Shown: piece after piece, positions 44,348 through 55,557 of the stretch
Position numbering within the stretch: position 1 is the stretch's first letter
Layout: each line of letters opens with the position of its first letter
NCBI GenBank assembly: GCA_024180945.1
Contig: JAKSGN010000033.1
Coordinates: forward strand, 1,550,001-1,614,000
Length of the DNA: 64,000 nt
Direction: 5' to 3'
Source of the DNA: Macrophomina tecta
Taxonomy: Eukaryota; Ascomycota; Dothideomycetes; Botryosphaeriales; Botryosphaeriaceae
The notes under the pieces: model-generated
Databases searched by the model: none
Told to the model about the DNA's origin: nothing
Seen by the model: the letters and a program-made list of their open reading frames with translations, nothing else
Position numbers and translations under genes: made by a program

Positions 44348-47328
44348 TCACTTCTGTCTCTTGAGGCCGAAGCTCTCTGTCACGCTCCTCTTGGGTGGAG
44401 CGAATTCTCGAGAGCCGTCATGAGCGCCGTCGAGAGCGCCCGAAGCAGTTGGTGTCCTGCTCTCCTCGTGGCTCTGGCGCCACGCCGCGGGACTGATCGT
44501 GCCACTGCGAGGATCAATGCGCTCCGCGGTCTCAGGAATCTCGTGCATCGACAGGCCGCCTTCCAGATCTTCCCGGTTCTTGCCGCGCTGGAAGAAACGG
44601 TTGCGGTGACTAGTGCGGCTACGTGCCGCCGAACTATCGGTAGGGATGCGGGCGAGATCCGAATCGTGTCCTGTAGAACGGCCCGTGTCGTGAGACGGAC
44701 GGGTGCGAGAGTCAAGGGATCCGCGATCAGCCGGTGATGCGATGCGGACAGGAATGCGAGGTTTCGGGGGATCATCGAAAACATCGCCTGTCATGTCTCC
44801 CGACGAGATGTCTTTCATACCGAGAGAGAAATCAACGCGCCTGCCCATTGCCGCGAGAGATTCGCCGCGGGGTCGGCCAGGCGCAGTACGAAGGATCGAG
44901 TGAGAAGGCCGCCTTTGGCGGGTGTCGGGCGACTCGGGAGACACGAAAGGAGGATCCTGAGGACCGCCAGAGCCAGAACTTCTGCCAGTACTGGGGCGCT
45001 CAATCATGCCAGCAGGATTATCAGGGTGGCCACCATGACCCATTCCAGGAGTTGCAATGTGAGGAACCTGCTGGAGGTAGACCGGGAATGATTCCTTCTG
45101 GCCTGGGAAGCGCATGCGAGGACCTTCGATGCCACATTCCTGCATAGAAACCATCATGGCGCAGATGAACTTGTTGCGGCGCTGCAGACGAAGCAGCTCG
45201 TTCTGCCAGTTGGATTTGTAGAAGAAGACGACGTTCAGAGTAAGGGAGTGCGCTTCCGCGACCTCGCGAAGCTCCGTAAGGATGTTACCCTGGTACTCAC
45301 GCTTCTCCGAGCGCACGAAGTCCAGCAACTTCATGCGAAGCGAGTCAATCTGCTCCAGGGTAGTGCCAAACTTGATGCAGATGGGAACGGCTTCAGCCAA
45401 ACCACCGGAGCGCCTTTGGTTGAGGATAAAGAGCGTGTTCAAATAGCTGTTAGGTGCCTGGACGACATGACCTTCCATCTTCTTGAACTCTGTGTAGAGC
45501 AGAGCAATTTCCTTAACGAAGTAGTCATCTCCCGTACCAGATGTGCCGGTGTTGCCGTAGATAGTGACACGATCGCCGACGTCGAAGGGGTGCTTGACGA
45601 ACACAAAGACAATCGACTGCAGAAACTCCTGAGCGGTGGCGGAGAAGAGCCAAGAGAGGGCCAAGACGGCAGAACCAGCGTTGGAAATGACGCTACCAGC
45701 CGAGGACGAGATAAGGGAGATGAAGACCAGGATGGTGATGACCGCCACGATGAACATCAGCACATCGTCCAGCTTCGAGATGACCGAATCCAAGTCCTTG
45801 AGGGAAGCGGTGATAGCTTTGCGTTCACGTCCAATTTCAACACAGACAGCCTCGAGCTCCTCCATCGAGATATCGCCGTTCATATCCTTGTCGAACATAG
45901 AGAATGCCGCACTGGCTTCATCCTCGTTATCAAAGGCGTTGCTAAGATCCTCGGAATGCACAGTCTCTGTTTCTTCACGCGCGAAGGTGCGGTAAAGACG
46001 ACGAGCAAGGACCTGGCTGCCGGATGTGCTGCCGAGCAACGCCAGGACAACTTGATGAGGATGGTTGCTCCTCTGCGTGGCGCGTCCCGTGAAGTCTGCT
46101 GCGATTCTGCCGGCAACGTCGCCAAACTTGGTGATGGCCTGCTTCGTGTTCTTCTGCGCTTCCTTGACGAAAGCCCCTGGTGTACGAGCTCCCGAGCCTT
46201 TGCCGTTCTCACGCTGCTCGAATTCGGAATCCTCCATGGTGATTTTGGCCTTGGAGTAGGTGTAGAGCTTGACCAAGCTTCCAATCTGGAATTTGTTCAG
46301 CTCGATTCTGTCCTGGTAGGTACGCAGGTGGAAGCTGATGGCGATGAGCTGGATGATGATCTTCTCAACAAAGTTGAGGACGAATCCGACGAACAAGGAG
46401 ACGAGGACCTTGTACATGGTTTTCTCCCAGCCCTTAACACTCTTGTTGCCGTCGATGTGATGGTTGGTCATGGTCGGGTAGAATGAGATGATGACGGCCA
46501 ACCACCAAAAGAAAAGGGTAGCGGGGAGCTCCAGCTGCTTGCCCATGTCGCGCCATTTCTTGCCGTTGTTGGTGAAGATACTCGCAACGAGGCCAATGGG
46601 CCAAGGAAGACACTTTGCAAGCACCTGCACGCGGTGAGATATAGTCAGGGAACGTAGAGCGTAACGGAAGGACTTACTCTGCCAGCCCACAGCGTTAACC
46701 AGAAAATCTCAAGCCAGATGCAGAACCATACCAGTTCCACACCACCGACCGAAGCATCCTCGAAGAGAAGAGCGCCAAGGAGGAGCGGAATGAGAATGAT
46801 GCACACGACGGGGACGATATAGGTGAGGTAGCGGACGACCCAGCTGGAATTGTGGATTTTCTTGAAGAATTTGGCAAAGTTGGTGGTCGGGTTCTCCGGA
46901 GGCTTGTACATGGAAGCCTGGGCGTGCAGGGGATTGGTTGCAGCGTCGAACTCGTCGACAGGCTCCTGATGGCGTGATCGGGAACGATGCATTGAGCGTC
47001 CATCTGTACTCCTGGCCTCCTCCTGGGCGGAGATCTGGCGTTCGATCTGCAGCATCTGCAAGTCATCTTCCAATTGGCTGGCCTGCGCGCGCGAGGCAGA
47101 GGGCGAGGTTATGGCGCTGTCGGGGCGAAGATAGTTGTGGTCATGGTCGACGGAGAGGTGGTTGGTGTCGATGGGGTGGGGATTCAGGTGGACGTGGTGG
47201 TTCTGGTCGGAGTTGTTCCGGGTGGAATCGTCGCCGATGACGGTGTGCTCTTCTTCGGAGGAGCGCTCATTCTCCACGTGAGGATGGTAGTAACGCGGCT
47301 CGGCCTTCTCGTCGATTGGGGTAGTCAT
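44348..47328 (-). CDS. EF-hand mechanosensitive ion channel (MscS family, Msy1/Msy2-like)
   Basis: Two exons on the minus strand, 47328-46678 and 46624-44348, exactly 976 codons. A long polar N-terminus precedes several membrane helices from about residue 160. An EF-hand loop ([14 protein letters not shown], about residues 458-472) sits before the MscS pore helix and beta domain ([20 protein letters not shown], then [17 protein letters not shown], about 540-580). The C-terminal 250 residues are Ser/Arg/Pro-rich and probably disordered. In fission yeast Msy1 and Msy2, proteins with this plan are ER channels that shape calcium responses to hypo-osmotic shock; the same role is inferred here. The 53-bp intron has a CTGAC branch site. 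The gene looks intact and housekeeping. Confidence 0.95.
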
Positions 47329-50300
47329 TGTGGAAGCTGGCGGCGGCGCAGGTGAAGGTTCCGACGAGGGTCCACTGATTTACGCGGGGGATCGCGAGGT
47401 TATCTTGAGGATCGCGCGCTCTTGATGGAGCGGCGGAGGAGCATTCGAGTCGGAGGGACGGCGCAACGGCAGCGGCAGCGCAAAACAAAAGAAGGTGGAA
47501 ATACGCAAGGCCGGCCAGCTCAATGGCTCGGAGGGAGAGAGGAGGTGTGTTATATTGCGGGTAGCACGACGACGGGACGATCGAGAGATACGGGGCCTGG
47601 GCACGCAAGGCGCTGGGGGCAGCGATCTGGGATGACGATTGTTTCCCTGACGCGGTGGGCCCGCGGCGACGCAACTCCAGGCGTGGGCATGCCGCGAATC
47701 ACTCCGGTTTGAGTGTCTGAAAATAAGCCAAATGTGGGTCGCCAAGTCACGGATGGTTGGGGTGGCAGAGAAAAGTTGCGTCCGCTGCCGACGTCTGTGG
47801 CGCCTCGCCCGCCCCGCCGTCGCTGCGCCGGCGCCCTCGTGCGCCTGCCCGCCACGCGCCGCAAAGGGGCAAACGCAGCCAGGGCAGCCAGGGCGGCCGC
47901 CGCTTGGCTGTGCCGGCCGCTTTTCGCGCGAATTTTTTTGGAGGTGAGGTCGAGAACCAGCAACCTGACTCTGGCGCGAGCGTCCAAGATAGCTGATCCC
48001 CGGCATTCACCAGCCAGCAAGGGCGCGCGGTGCCGGCGCTGGCGGCTGCTGGGAGCGCCCCGTTTCACCTTCGCTTTCCGCTGGGCCCAATCCTCGCGCG
48101 AATGCAGGGACATGGCCGTCATGCCCGACGGCGGGCGACGTTGTGCGTCCACCCAACTCTGGCCGCTGGGCCACCGTCTGCGCCGCGCGCTCGCTCAACC
48201 TTGGCGTGCAAAAGGCTTGGCCAGAAGCTGCGTGCAGCAGATGCCCCTGAAGGGTCCTTCCGCTGAGCGTCCGCTGGGCTTCCTCTGACGATCCCCGCGA
48301 CACTGCAGCGCGAGCTCGGATACGGCGCAAGCTTCCCGGAGCGCCACACCAATCCGTCGCGCCTTCTTCCACCCGCGATAGCCCTTCCCTAGCTCTCGAG
48401 TTTTCAGGGACCATCCTCCAAGCGAAGCCCTGCAGCCGTTCGACCTCCCTGGAGAAGACCCTGGATGACAGCACCTCTCGCGGATCAACCTGCAAAGATC
48501 CCCAAAGCCTCTGCCCTCGCCTGCACCGCGTCGCGCTTTTTTGGTTTGTTTCCCTCCACTCGCACTCGCGTGGCCGGCAGTTTCGCGCTGCTGCAGCCGA
48601 CGGCGAACAGACCCTCATGCTGCCCCGTCGAGCCCTGCCGCACACCTTAGCCCGGAGCGCCGGCGGCGAATCTCCTTCGGCAGAAAGGCATCCCGCGGCA
48701 TTCCAGGCCCTCATTTCGCCTGTACGGCTTATCCGGCGGTGAAGATGTGATGAACAGAGGAGGAGTGGCCGGCGACACAGCGGTAGCAGTATCATCACCG
48801 AGCGATCATTCCTGAGCCTGGCCGTCGGGAGGCCGATCCTCTTATCCTTGCACTGATGATATCCACCCGATGGGGCTGCTGGCTGCTCACTTTCGACAGA
48901 CACTGGTGGAATGCCCTCACCGCCGCCAGCTTGTTATTCACGCAGGACTCGTTTGACCTTTTGAGATGCCCTATTTTCTCTAAGCGCCCGTCCATGCCTG
49001 CCGATGACGTTATACCCCGTCTGCTTTGATCATTCCTGTGTTGGTCGATCACCCGCATACCTCTCGCCTGGTACCAACACCGTGCATCTATAGCCGACAA
49101 CTGCTGTATAACGAGTAATGGGAGCGAGAATCTAATGCTGACCTGCGTGAGACTCCACCACTTCATCGGCCGATGGCCAGAAAATCGTACCATGCCTCCC
49201 GCGGGGAAGGTACCGCATGCAAAATTTATGCAGCTAAGTATGAGGATGTTCGCCAATACTGGGGAGTCGAATACGCGTCTTCTTGTTCCCATCGGACATT
49301 CCGTTGTTGGATGACGATGCAGAGGTCTGGCGCCGCCATCGCAACTACCTAAAACGGTAATGTTGGCTGCACTCGTCGGTTCCTGAGGCAGGGCCCTGCC
49401 CTTCTCTATGCGCGCGCAAGCGCTTCTCGATGAAGCGAAATTTCCTTCATAGAGGGGTTGAGGAAGCAAAAGCCTATACCTGCGGCCTGCCGGAAGCTTC
49501 GCAGCATGGATATTTTATGACTCGAGGAACTAATATGTAATACGCTCATCTAGAGGACGTGGAAGCTAACACCTTGATTTTGCAGCCGGAAATCTAAGTA
49601 AACATTCAAAACTGAAGATGGGGACCGAGCTCAGGCTTTCCGATGCGCATGCACACCTTACAGCCTACGTGGACGTTGATGGTACGCTTGCACCTCGGGA
49701 TTTATGTACGAACACTTGCAGCGTGCCCTTCAGCAACTACAAGTATGTCTCTCGTACACCGAAGGATGCAATTTCGCAGGGAGTTCCTGCAATTCATTAA
49801 TGCAAGTAGTTTCTGGCGGAATGTTTGACACAGGATTAAAACGCCCAGCAGCTAAAAAAAAAAAAAAAAATTAATACAATTGCCGAGTGCATTGCGGGTG
49901 CCTAGCAGACTAACGCAGCGGTTATGTATATGCTATAGATCCTTGTGTCAAAGAGCCACTACCGTGTACTGGCTGCCAAAAGCATAATGTGGTTGCCTGT
50001 TATGGGAAAAGAAGGACCAGAGCTTCTGCGGGACGCTTGTTGCCTTGAGTTGTCGTTTCAGCTTATCACCCTGGAGGCTTGAAGAGTGTATGCTGGCAGT
50101 CTAAGCAGCAATCAGAACGAGGGGCCATAACCTTTCTTTTGCATGGCTATCTCCAGTGAGCTGCTTCAGTCTTCTCTAGTGCGTGAGTTGCAGCATTGAT
50201 TACTGCCTGATTCAAAGCAATCCGAGACCGTTCAGCAGGGCAAGATAGCGTTGTGCGCTGACAATGTAAAGAAGACAATCTAAGGTATCTCAGATTGAGC

Positions 50301-50671
50301 TAATATGGATGATGAGCGCTGGCAGCAAATTGAGCGTTTTGGATTAGACAACCCAGAAAAGATTGGGGGTTGAAGCAGTTGTCCGGATAAGGAAGTCATG
50401 GCTCTTGCCTTACATTGGAGTCCGAAAACTTCTCCAACCTCTGACAGCTCGTTACCCTTTTCCAGTTGCTGCAGCGGCCGGCATTGGTTCTTTCCGCGCC
50501 GGCCGCGTGCCTTCCATACCTATACAGCAACCTTACTCCACTTATGCAGCAACGGCGCCCTGTCTACCTGCTCACCTATTTCTTGCAAACGGAGTCTTCC
50601 TCTCTCCACCACATTCCAAGACATATCCAACACAAACCATTCTGCCTCTTCCAAGCTCTTTGACTGCAAAC
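47329..50671. other. long intergenic region (3.3 kb), no supported gene
   Basis: The upstream region of the channel gene is GC-rich to about 48,700 and then becomes AT-richer. Long open frames at 47713-48288 (+), 47550-48152 (-) and 48007-48903 (-) overlap each other in GC-rich DNA, have no recognisable domain and look like chance. A 17-A run lies at about 49854-49870. A noncoding transcript cannot be excluded. Confidence 0.5.
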
Positions 50672-51505
50672 ATGGCCGACAAACACGTCACTCAGGAAGT
50701 CGCCAAGGAAGGCACCCAGGCAGCTGCCGACATGCTCAACAACGAACCTGAACAGGTCGCACAGGATGACACCGTCATGGTCCAGACCGCTGAACGTTAT
50801 GCCCTTGAACAGCGGCTTTCTTCTGGCAGCATTGCGGCCCAGGCTCAGCCTATTGGCGACGCACCCGAGGTAAGCTCACAGGCCCCTTGCAGAGGATCTC
50901 CCGCTGAGATTGGTGAAGAACTTGCAAAAGGTCGGCGAAGTTGCTCAGAAGAAGCTGGACGAAAATCCTGCCAGCCTGACCACCAAAGACTCCAAGCAAG
51001 ACCTGAGCGCCGAACACATGGTCCTGGGTCACATCCCGCCAAAGGACAGCATTTCTGCCAGCGTTCAGCGCACCGCAGCCGCCAACGACAGCTCGACCAA
51101 GGGCAACGTTTCCAAAGAGACTCTGCCCGTTATTCGTGCCCGTCGCCAGAGCGTCTCTGCAGCTGATCAGTCGCACATCGCCCGTGAGAAGAAGTACGAG
51201 CACGCTGCCCAGGTGATGAAACAGAAGTTGGAGAATCACCCGGAGGACATCACTAAGGAGGATGCGAACCACGTAAGTCGAAGAATCCGTGACATTAAAG
51301 CCTCTACCTTGGCCTAACATGTCATTAGTTGCGCCGTCTAGACATGCAGGCTCATGGCGCCACAGAGAAGGGAAGTCTGACTGCTCAAGCCCAGAGCGAG
51401 GCAGCCAAGCGTGAGGGCGAGGCCAAGAAGGCTGCTGGTGACACAGAGCCTTCTGACCCCGCTCAGGCTTCCGAGCAAGGCGAGGCCACTACCGGTGATG
51501 CCTAG
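50672..51505 (+). CDS. SMP/LEA-like (seed maturation protein domain) protein
   Basis: Three exons: 50672-50869, 50919-51272 and 51329-51505, exactly 243 codons (242 aa). The protein is very hydrophilic and rich in Ala, Glu, Gln and Lys. It has SMP-type segments, seen as QDLSAEHMVLGHIPPKDS and SVSAADQSHIAREKKYEH, separated by helical, charged stretches (KLENHPEDITKEDANH). Fungal proteins of this type resemble plant group LEA/SMP proteins and are linked to desiccation tolerance in spores; that role is inferred. No signal or membrane segment is present. The ATG at 50672 follows AAC and opens the conserved frame MADKHVTQEVAKEGTQ; upstream codons in other frames are not conserved. Introns are 49 and 56 bp. 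Confidence 0.85.
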
Positions 51506-51959
51506 GTGGGAGACACGGTATGAGGGTCGAGCAGATGGAGCAGGTGAACGGGTAGACGCGTTCAATTTGAACGGAGATGGGGATCAGCAAGCACGGTTAC
51601 ATGGCATTTTCTGGGGATTATGGGGTAGACTCTAGTTCAGGTTCTCCGCTGCTCGAATTTGATCCATGGCATGCTAGGAAATGTGCGTGTGTCGCGAACA
51701 CGTGCGGACGTGAGAGCGGCGGCGGTCGTGGATGTACAGGCAGCGTGTCGTTGGCGGTGCCTGGGGTTGGGGATTGCGCCAGCCGGGGCATCGGCGCGTG
51801 TGATTGGCTCCAAGCGCGCATCCATGCACGCCTTTATTTTGGCCTGCCCCGCTATTCCGCTGTCAACACCAAAACCGCCCTCGCTCACCGCTGCCCGTTC
51901 CCCCAGCATCTGCATACTCCTGCCCACAACCGCCACGAGATACCCGGACATCAGCAATC
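51506..51959. promoter_or_regulatory. promoter region of the alpha-tubulin gene
   Basis: 454 bp between two plus-strand genes. It holds the SMP-gene 3' flank and the tubulin upstream region. No TATA box stands out and nothing else is encoded. Confidence 0.35.
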
Positions 51960-53699
51960 ATGAGGGGAGAAGTACGTTCGCCTGTCCAGCGCGACAACAA
52001 CCCCTAAATGCGCCCGCGAGCCCTCCAGCGCTGCCGCTCGCCTGCCTCCCCCTGATCTGCGCCGCCCGACTAACGTGTCTCGACGCGCAGGTTTGCCACA
52101 TCCACATCGGCCAGGCTGGTATCCAGCTCGGCAACAGCGCCTGGGAGCTGTATGCGCTTCAATTCCTGTTAGACAAGCTTCATGCGCGCTGACCCTCCGC
52201 GACAGCTACCTCCTGGAGCACGGCCTGAAGGCCGACGGCCGTCCCGACCCTGATACCCAGGCCGACACCGAGGGCGGCTCCTTCGAGACCTTCTTCACCG
52301 AGACTAGCAGCGGCAAATACGTCCCCCGCTCCATCTTCGTCGACCTTGACCCCTCGGTAAGGACTGTGTTGCTGGCGTGGGAATAATGGGGCATTTTGCT
52401 GATGTGCCGCAAGCCCGTTGACGAGATCCGCACTGGCGACTACAGGCAGCTGTACCACCCGGAGCTCCTGATCAGCGGCAAGGAGGATGCCGCCAACAAC
52501 TGTGCGTTGCGATTGTTGGCCCGTTGCTGTGAATAAAGCTAATGCCGTGCAGATGCCCGTGGTCACTACACCATCGGCAAGGAGCTCGTGGACAGCGTCA
52601 TTGACCGCGTCCGCCGCGTTGCTGGTGCGCCATCTCCGCCCGTTTCCCGCCGAACATCGCTGACATGCAGTCGCAGACAACTGCTCTTCCCTCCAGGGCT
52701 TCTTGATCTTCCACTCTTTCGGTGGTGGTACCGGTTCTGGTTTCGGTGCTCTCCTTTTGGAGCGCCTGGCCACCGACTACGGAAAGAAGTCCAAGCTCGA
52801 GTTCGCCGTGTACCCGGCTCCGCGTGTCTCCACTGCCGTCGTCGAACCCTACAATGCCGTCCTCTCGACTCACAGCACCATTGAGAACTCCGACTGCACC
52901 TTCCTCGTCGACAATGAGGCCGTCTACGACATCTGCCGTCGCAACCTGGACGTTCCCCGTCCCAGCTACGAGCACCTCAACCGCCTGATCGCCCAGGTGG
53001 TCAGCTCCATCACCACTTCCCTGCGCTTCGACGGTGCTCTGAATGTCGACTTGAACGAGTTCCAGACCAACCTGGTCCCTTACCCCCGTATCCACTACCC
53101 GCTTATCAGTTATGCTCCCGTCATCTCGGCCCAGAAGAGCTCCCACGAGAGCTTCAAGGTCAGCGACCTTACCTTCCAGTGTAAGTTGCGCTGCCATCGT
53201 CCCATAGAGACATGTCCTCACGCGCGCAGGCTTCGAGCCCAACAACCAGATGGTCGTCTGCGACCCCCGCAACGGCAAGTACATGGCTGTCGCCCTTCTG
53301 TACCGTGGCGACGTCGTTCCGCGCGACTGCAACGCCGCTGTCGCCGCGCTCAAGGCCAAGGCCTCGTTCAACCTCGTCGAATGGTGCCCCACTGGTTTCA
53401 AGATTGGCATCAACTACCAGAAGCCCATGCGCGTGCCTGGCGGTGAGCTTGCTCCCGTCGACCGCTGCGTGTCGATGCTTTCGAACACGACTGCCATTGC
53501 CGAGGCATGGAGCCGTCTGGACCACAAGTTCGACCTCATGTACTCCAAGCGTGCTTTCGTCCACTGGTACGTCGGTGAGGGCATGGAGGAGGGTGAGTTC
53601 TCCGAGGCTCGTGAGGACCTTGCGGCTCTCGAGAAGGACTACGAAGAGGTTGCCAGCGATGCGCTGGATGAGGGCGACCTCGAGGAGGCCGAGTACTAG
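51960..53699 (+). CDS. alpha-tubulin
   Basis: Seven exons: 51960-51971, 52091-52149, 52206-52356, 52414-52501, 52553-52624, 52677-53180 and 53230-53699, exactly 452 codons (451 aa). The first exon encodes only MRGE. The GTP-binding loop is [10 protein letters not shown], and [20 protein letters not shown] carries the alpha-specific Glu that catalyses hydrolysis of GTP on the adjacent beta subunit. [17 protein letters not shown] is the canonical C-terminal helix, and the protein ends EEAEY with a terminal Tyr. It forms the alpha half of microtubule heterodimers. The early exons diverge from the main form ([23 protein letters not shown]), which may mark a second fungal isotype; I cannot say which without a comparison. 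Acceptors at 52676 and 52413 were chosen to fit the conserved sequence. Confidence 0.95.
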
Positions 53700-55557
53700 A
53701 TGTACAGAACGGGCATTTGGCGCAGGTAAGGTTGGGTAACCCATACATTTTTGGACCCTTCTTCTGGTGGGAGTTCACGAGCGTGAAAATATGGGAAGAT
53801 CATGCTGGAGGCATGGTGTAACTACGCTTTTCAATAGCCTCTTTAGTACTACTGTTTATTGCTTCATGCGCAAAGAAAGCGGACTTTGCTTCTTAATTAT
53901 ATCCGTGAGCCGGGCAACGCTATTCTGAATTCGAAAGTGCCAAGCTGTCCTGAGAGTAGCGCCGATTGACTTTGGCTGTGCGTAGAGTGTCCACTTTGCC
54001 CGAGTGGCCACTCCAGGGCATCCAATCAGAGGCGGCTCATTGGCTACCTTCTCCCTCGTATTCCCCTCGCTTCCATGGCCGTTTTCGGCGCCGGCAGCCC
54101 CGGGAGTTGGAGAAGAGAGCCAGCAATGGCACTTCCCGCGAGAAGGTAGGCTAGGACGCACGCGGCAGATGTAGGAACGCTTATGACGAAGTCTGTGACG
54201 TTCGAGGAAAAGCATCGGCTTCGGTGACAGGCTCTCGCACCTGGCAACCACCCCTCACAGCTAGACGAGGAAAGAAACGAGAGACCTCGAAGGGGTAGGC
54301 CGAAGTCACCATGCTTGTCTGCTCCGCGTCAGTTCGACCGTTGGCCCTGCTGTCTGGAATGCGAAGAGAGTTAGGTGTGGCTTTCGGCTGCCGCTCTTGT
54401 CAGGGGCAGGACTCGCCGCGCCTGCGCCAATCAGTCTGCTCTTTTCCTGCATTGCAGAGGCCCCTAGCCTCCCAACAGGACGCCCGCTCAGTCTGGTCCT
54501 GCGGAGACCCCGATAGGATCCTCAACGACCGTGGTCGACGTCGAGCCACAGCTGTGCCCAGCTCAGCCCCGGATCGCCCTTGGGGGCCGCCAGAGCGCGC
54601 TGTGCGGCCCGCGCGCCCGTCTCGCGTGGACGTGCCTCGCGCCCGCTACGCGACCACTACCCTCTTTCTCCCACTTCTCGCCGCCACGGGCAGCAGCGCA
54701 GCGCTACGGCACGTCCTCGGCGCCGCCATCGCAGCAGATGCCTCGTTGCCGGGCATATCCGTCTCGGGTCCATGCTTTCCACCTCGCTGCGGAGATAGGG
54801 CCACTGAGCAGCGGAGCGCGCCGCCAGGTGCTTGTCGTGTTTGCCCGATGGGGAAGTCCGCGATGGTGGCATGCCGAATCCGGCTTACTTCATCTCTCCA
54901 AACTGCTCATCTCCCGCTTTGTCAATGCGTCCACGTGTGGCCGAGGCGAGCTGAAAGGCCCTCGCTTGAGATTGTGGAGATATAGACACTTCTGACTACA
55001 CGACCGGCCTGCTAACGAAGGTACCAACTCGTCCGAGGCGCTTCTCACCATTGCTCTCGAATCTTTTCCCGCTGCAGCATCAAGCGTCTCCTCCGTTCGT
55101 CTCGATTCTGCAGTGTTTGGCCTCGTGCATGACGTCCTCGTTCGCCCCGAAAGAGCCTGAACGGGCAAAAGCCACAACATGATCTCGAAGCCGCTAGCCC
55201 AGCCACACCTTGTCAGCTCTCCTATTCGGCAATCACACCATCTACTGCCAAGGGCAACCACTCACAGCCCTCGCGCTTCGGCAATGCTTGTGGCTTCACT
55301 CATCGTTCTTCTCCCAAACGCCCGCTCTCCCTGCAACCATTCGACCAGCTTCATGGCGCCGTCCGCCAAACATATATCAATATGCCACTCCGCAACCCAC
55401 GAACCCCTTCTCGACACACACACTCCTTCCGTGTCTCTCTCTCTTTGCTTTTTGCTCTTTCTTTTTTCCTTTATAATACTGTCACTCTTTACGTCGCCGC
55501 CACAGTCTCTACCACCTTCCTATCGCTAATCTGCCCTCGGGCACCCTTACGCTCACT
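53700..55557. other. intergenic region, no supported gene
   Basis: 1.86 kb between the tubulin gene and the large secreted-protein gene. It is GC-rich at 54300-54900 and pyrimidine-rich near 55430-55510, with TATAATA at 55472-55478 about 85 bp before the next start. Open frames such as 54311-54985 show no family signature. Confidence 0.5.

Noticed and set aside
45248..46486. 412-aa plus-strand frame
   Set aside because: Antisense shadow of the MscS-type channel, whose motifs on the minus strand are unambiguous.
48007..48903. 298-aa minus-strand frame in the GC-rich intergenic region
   Set aside because: No domain, no signal, overlapping equally open frames on the other strand.
52598..53413. 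271-aa minus-strand frame
   Set aside because: Antisense shadow of alpha-tubulin.
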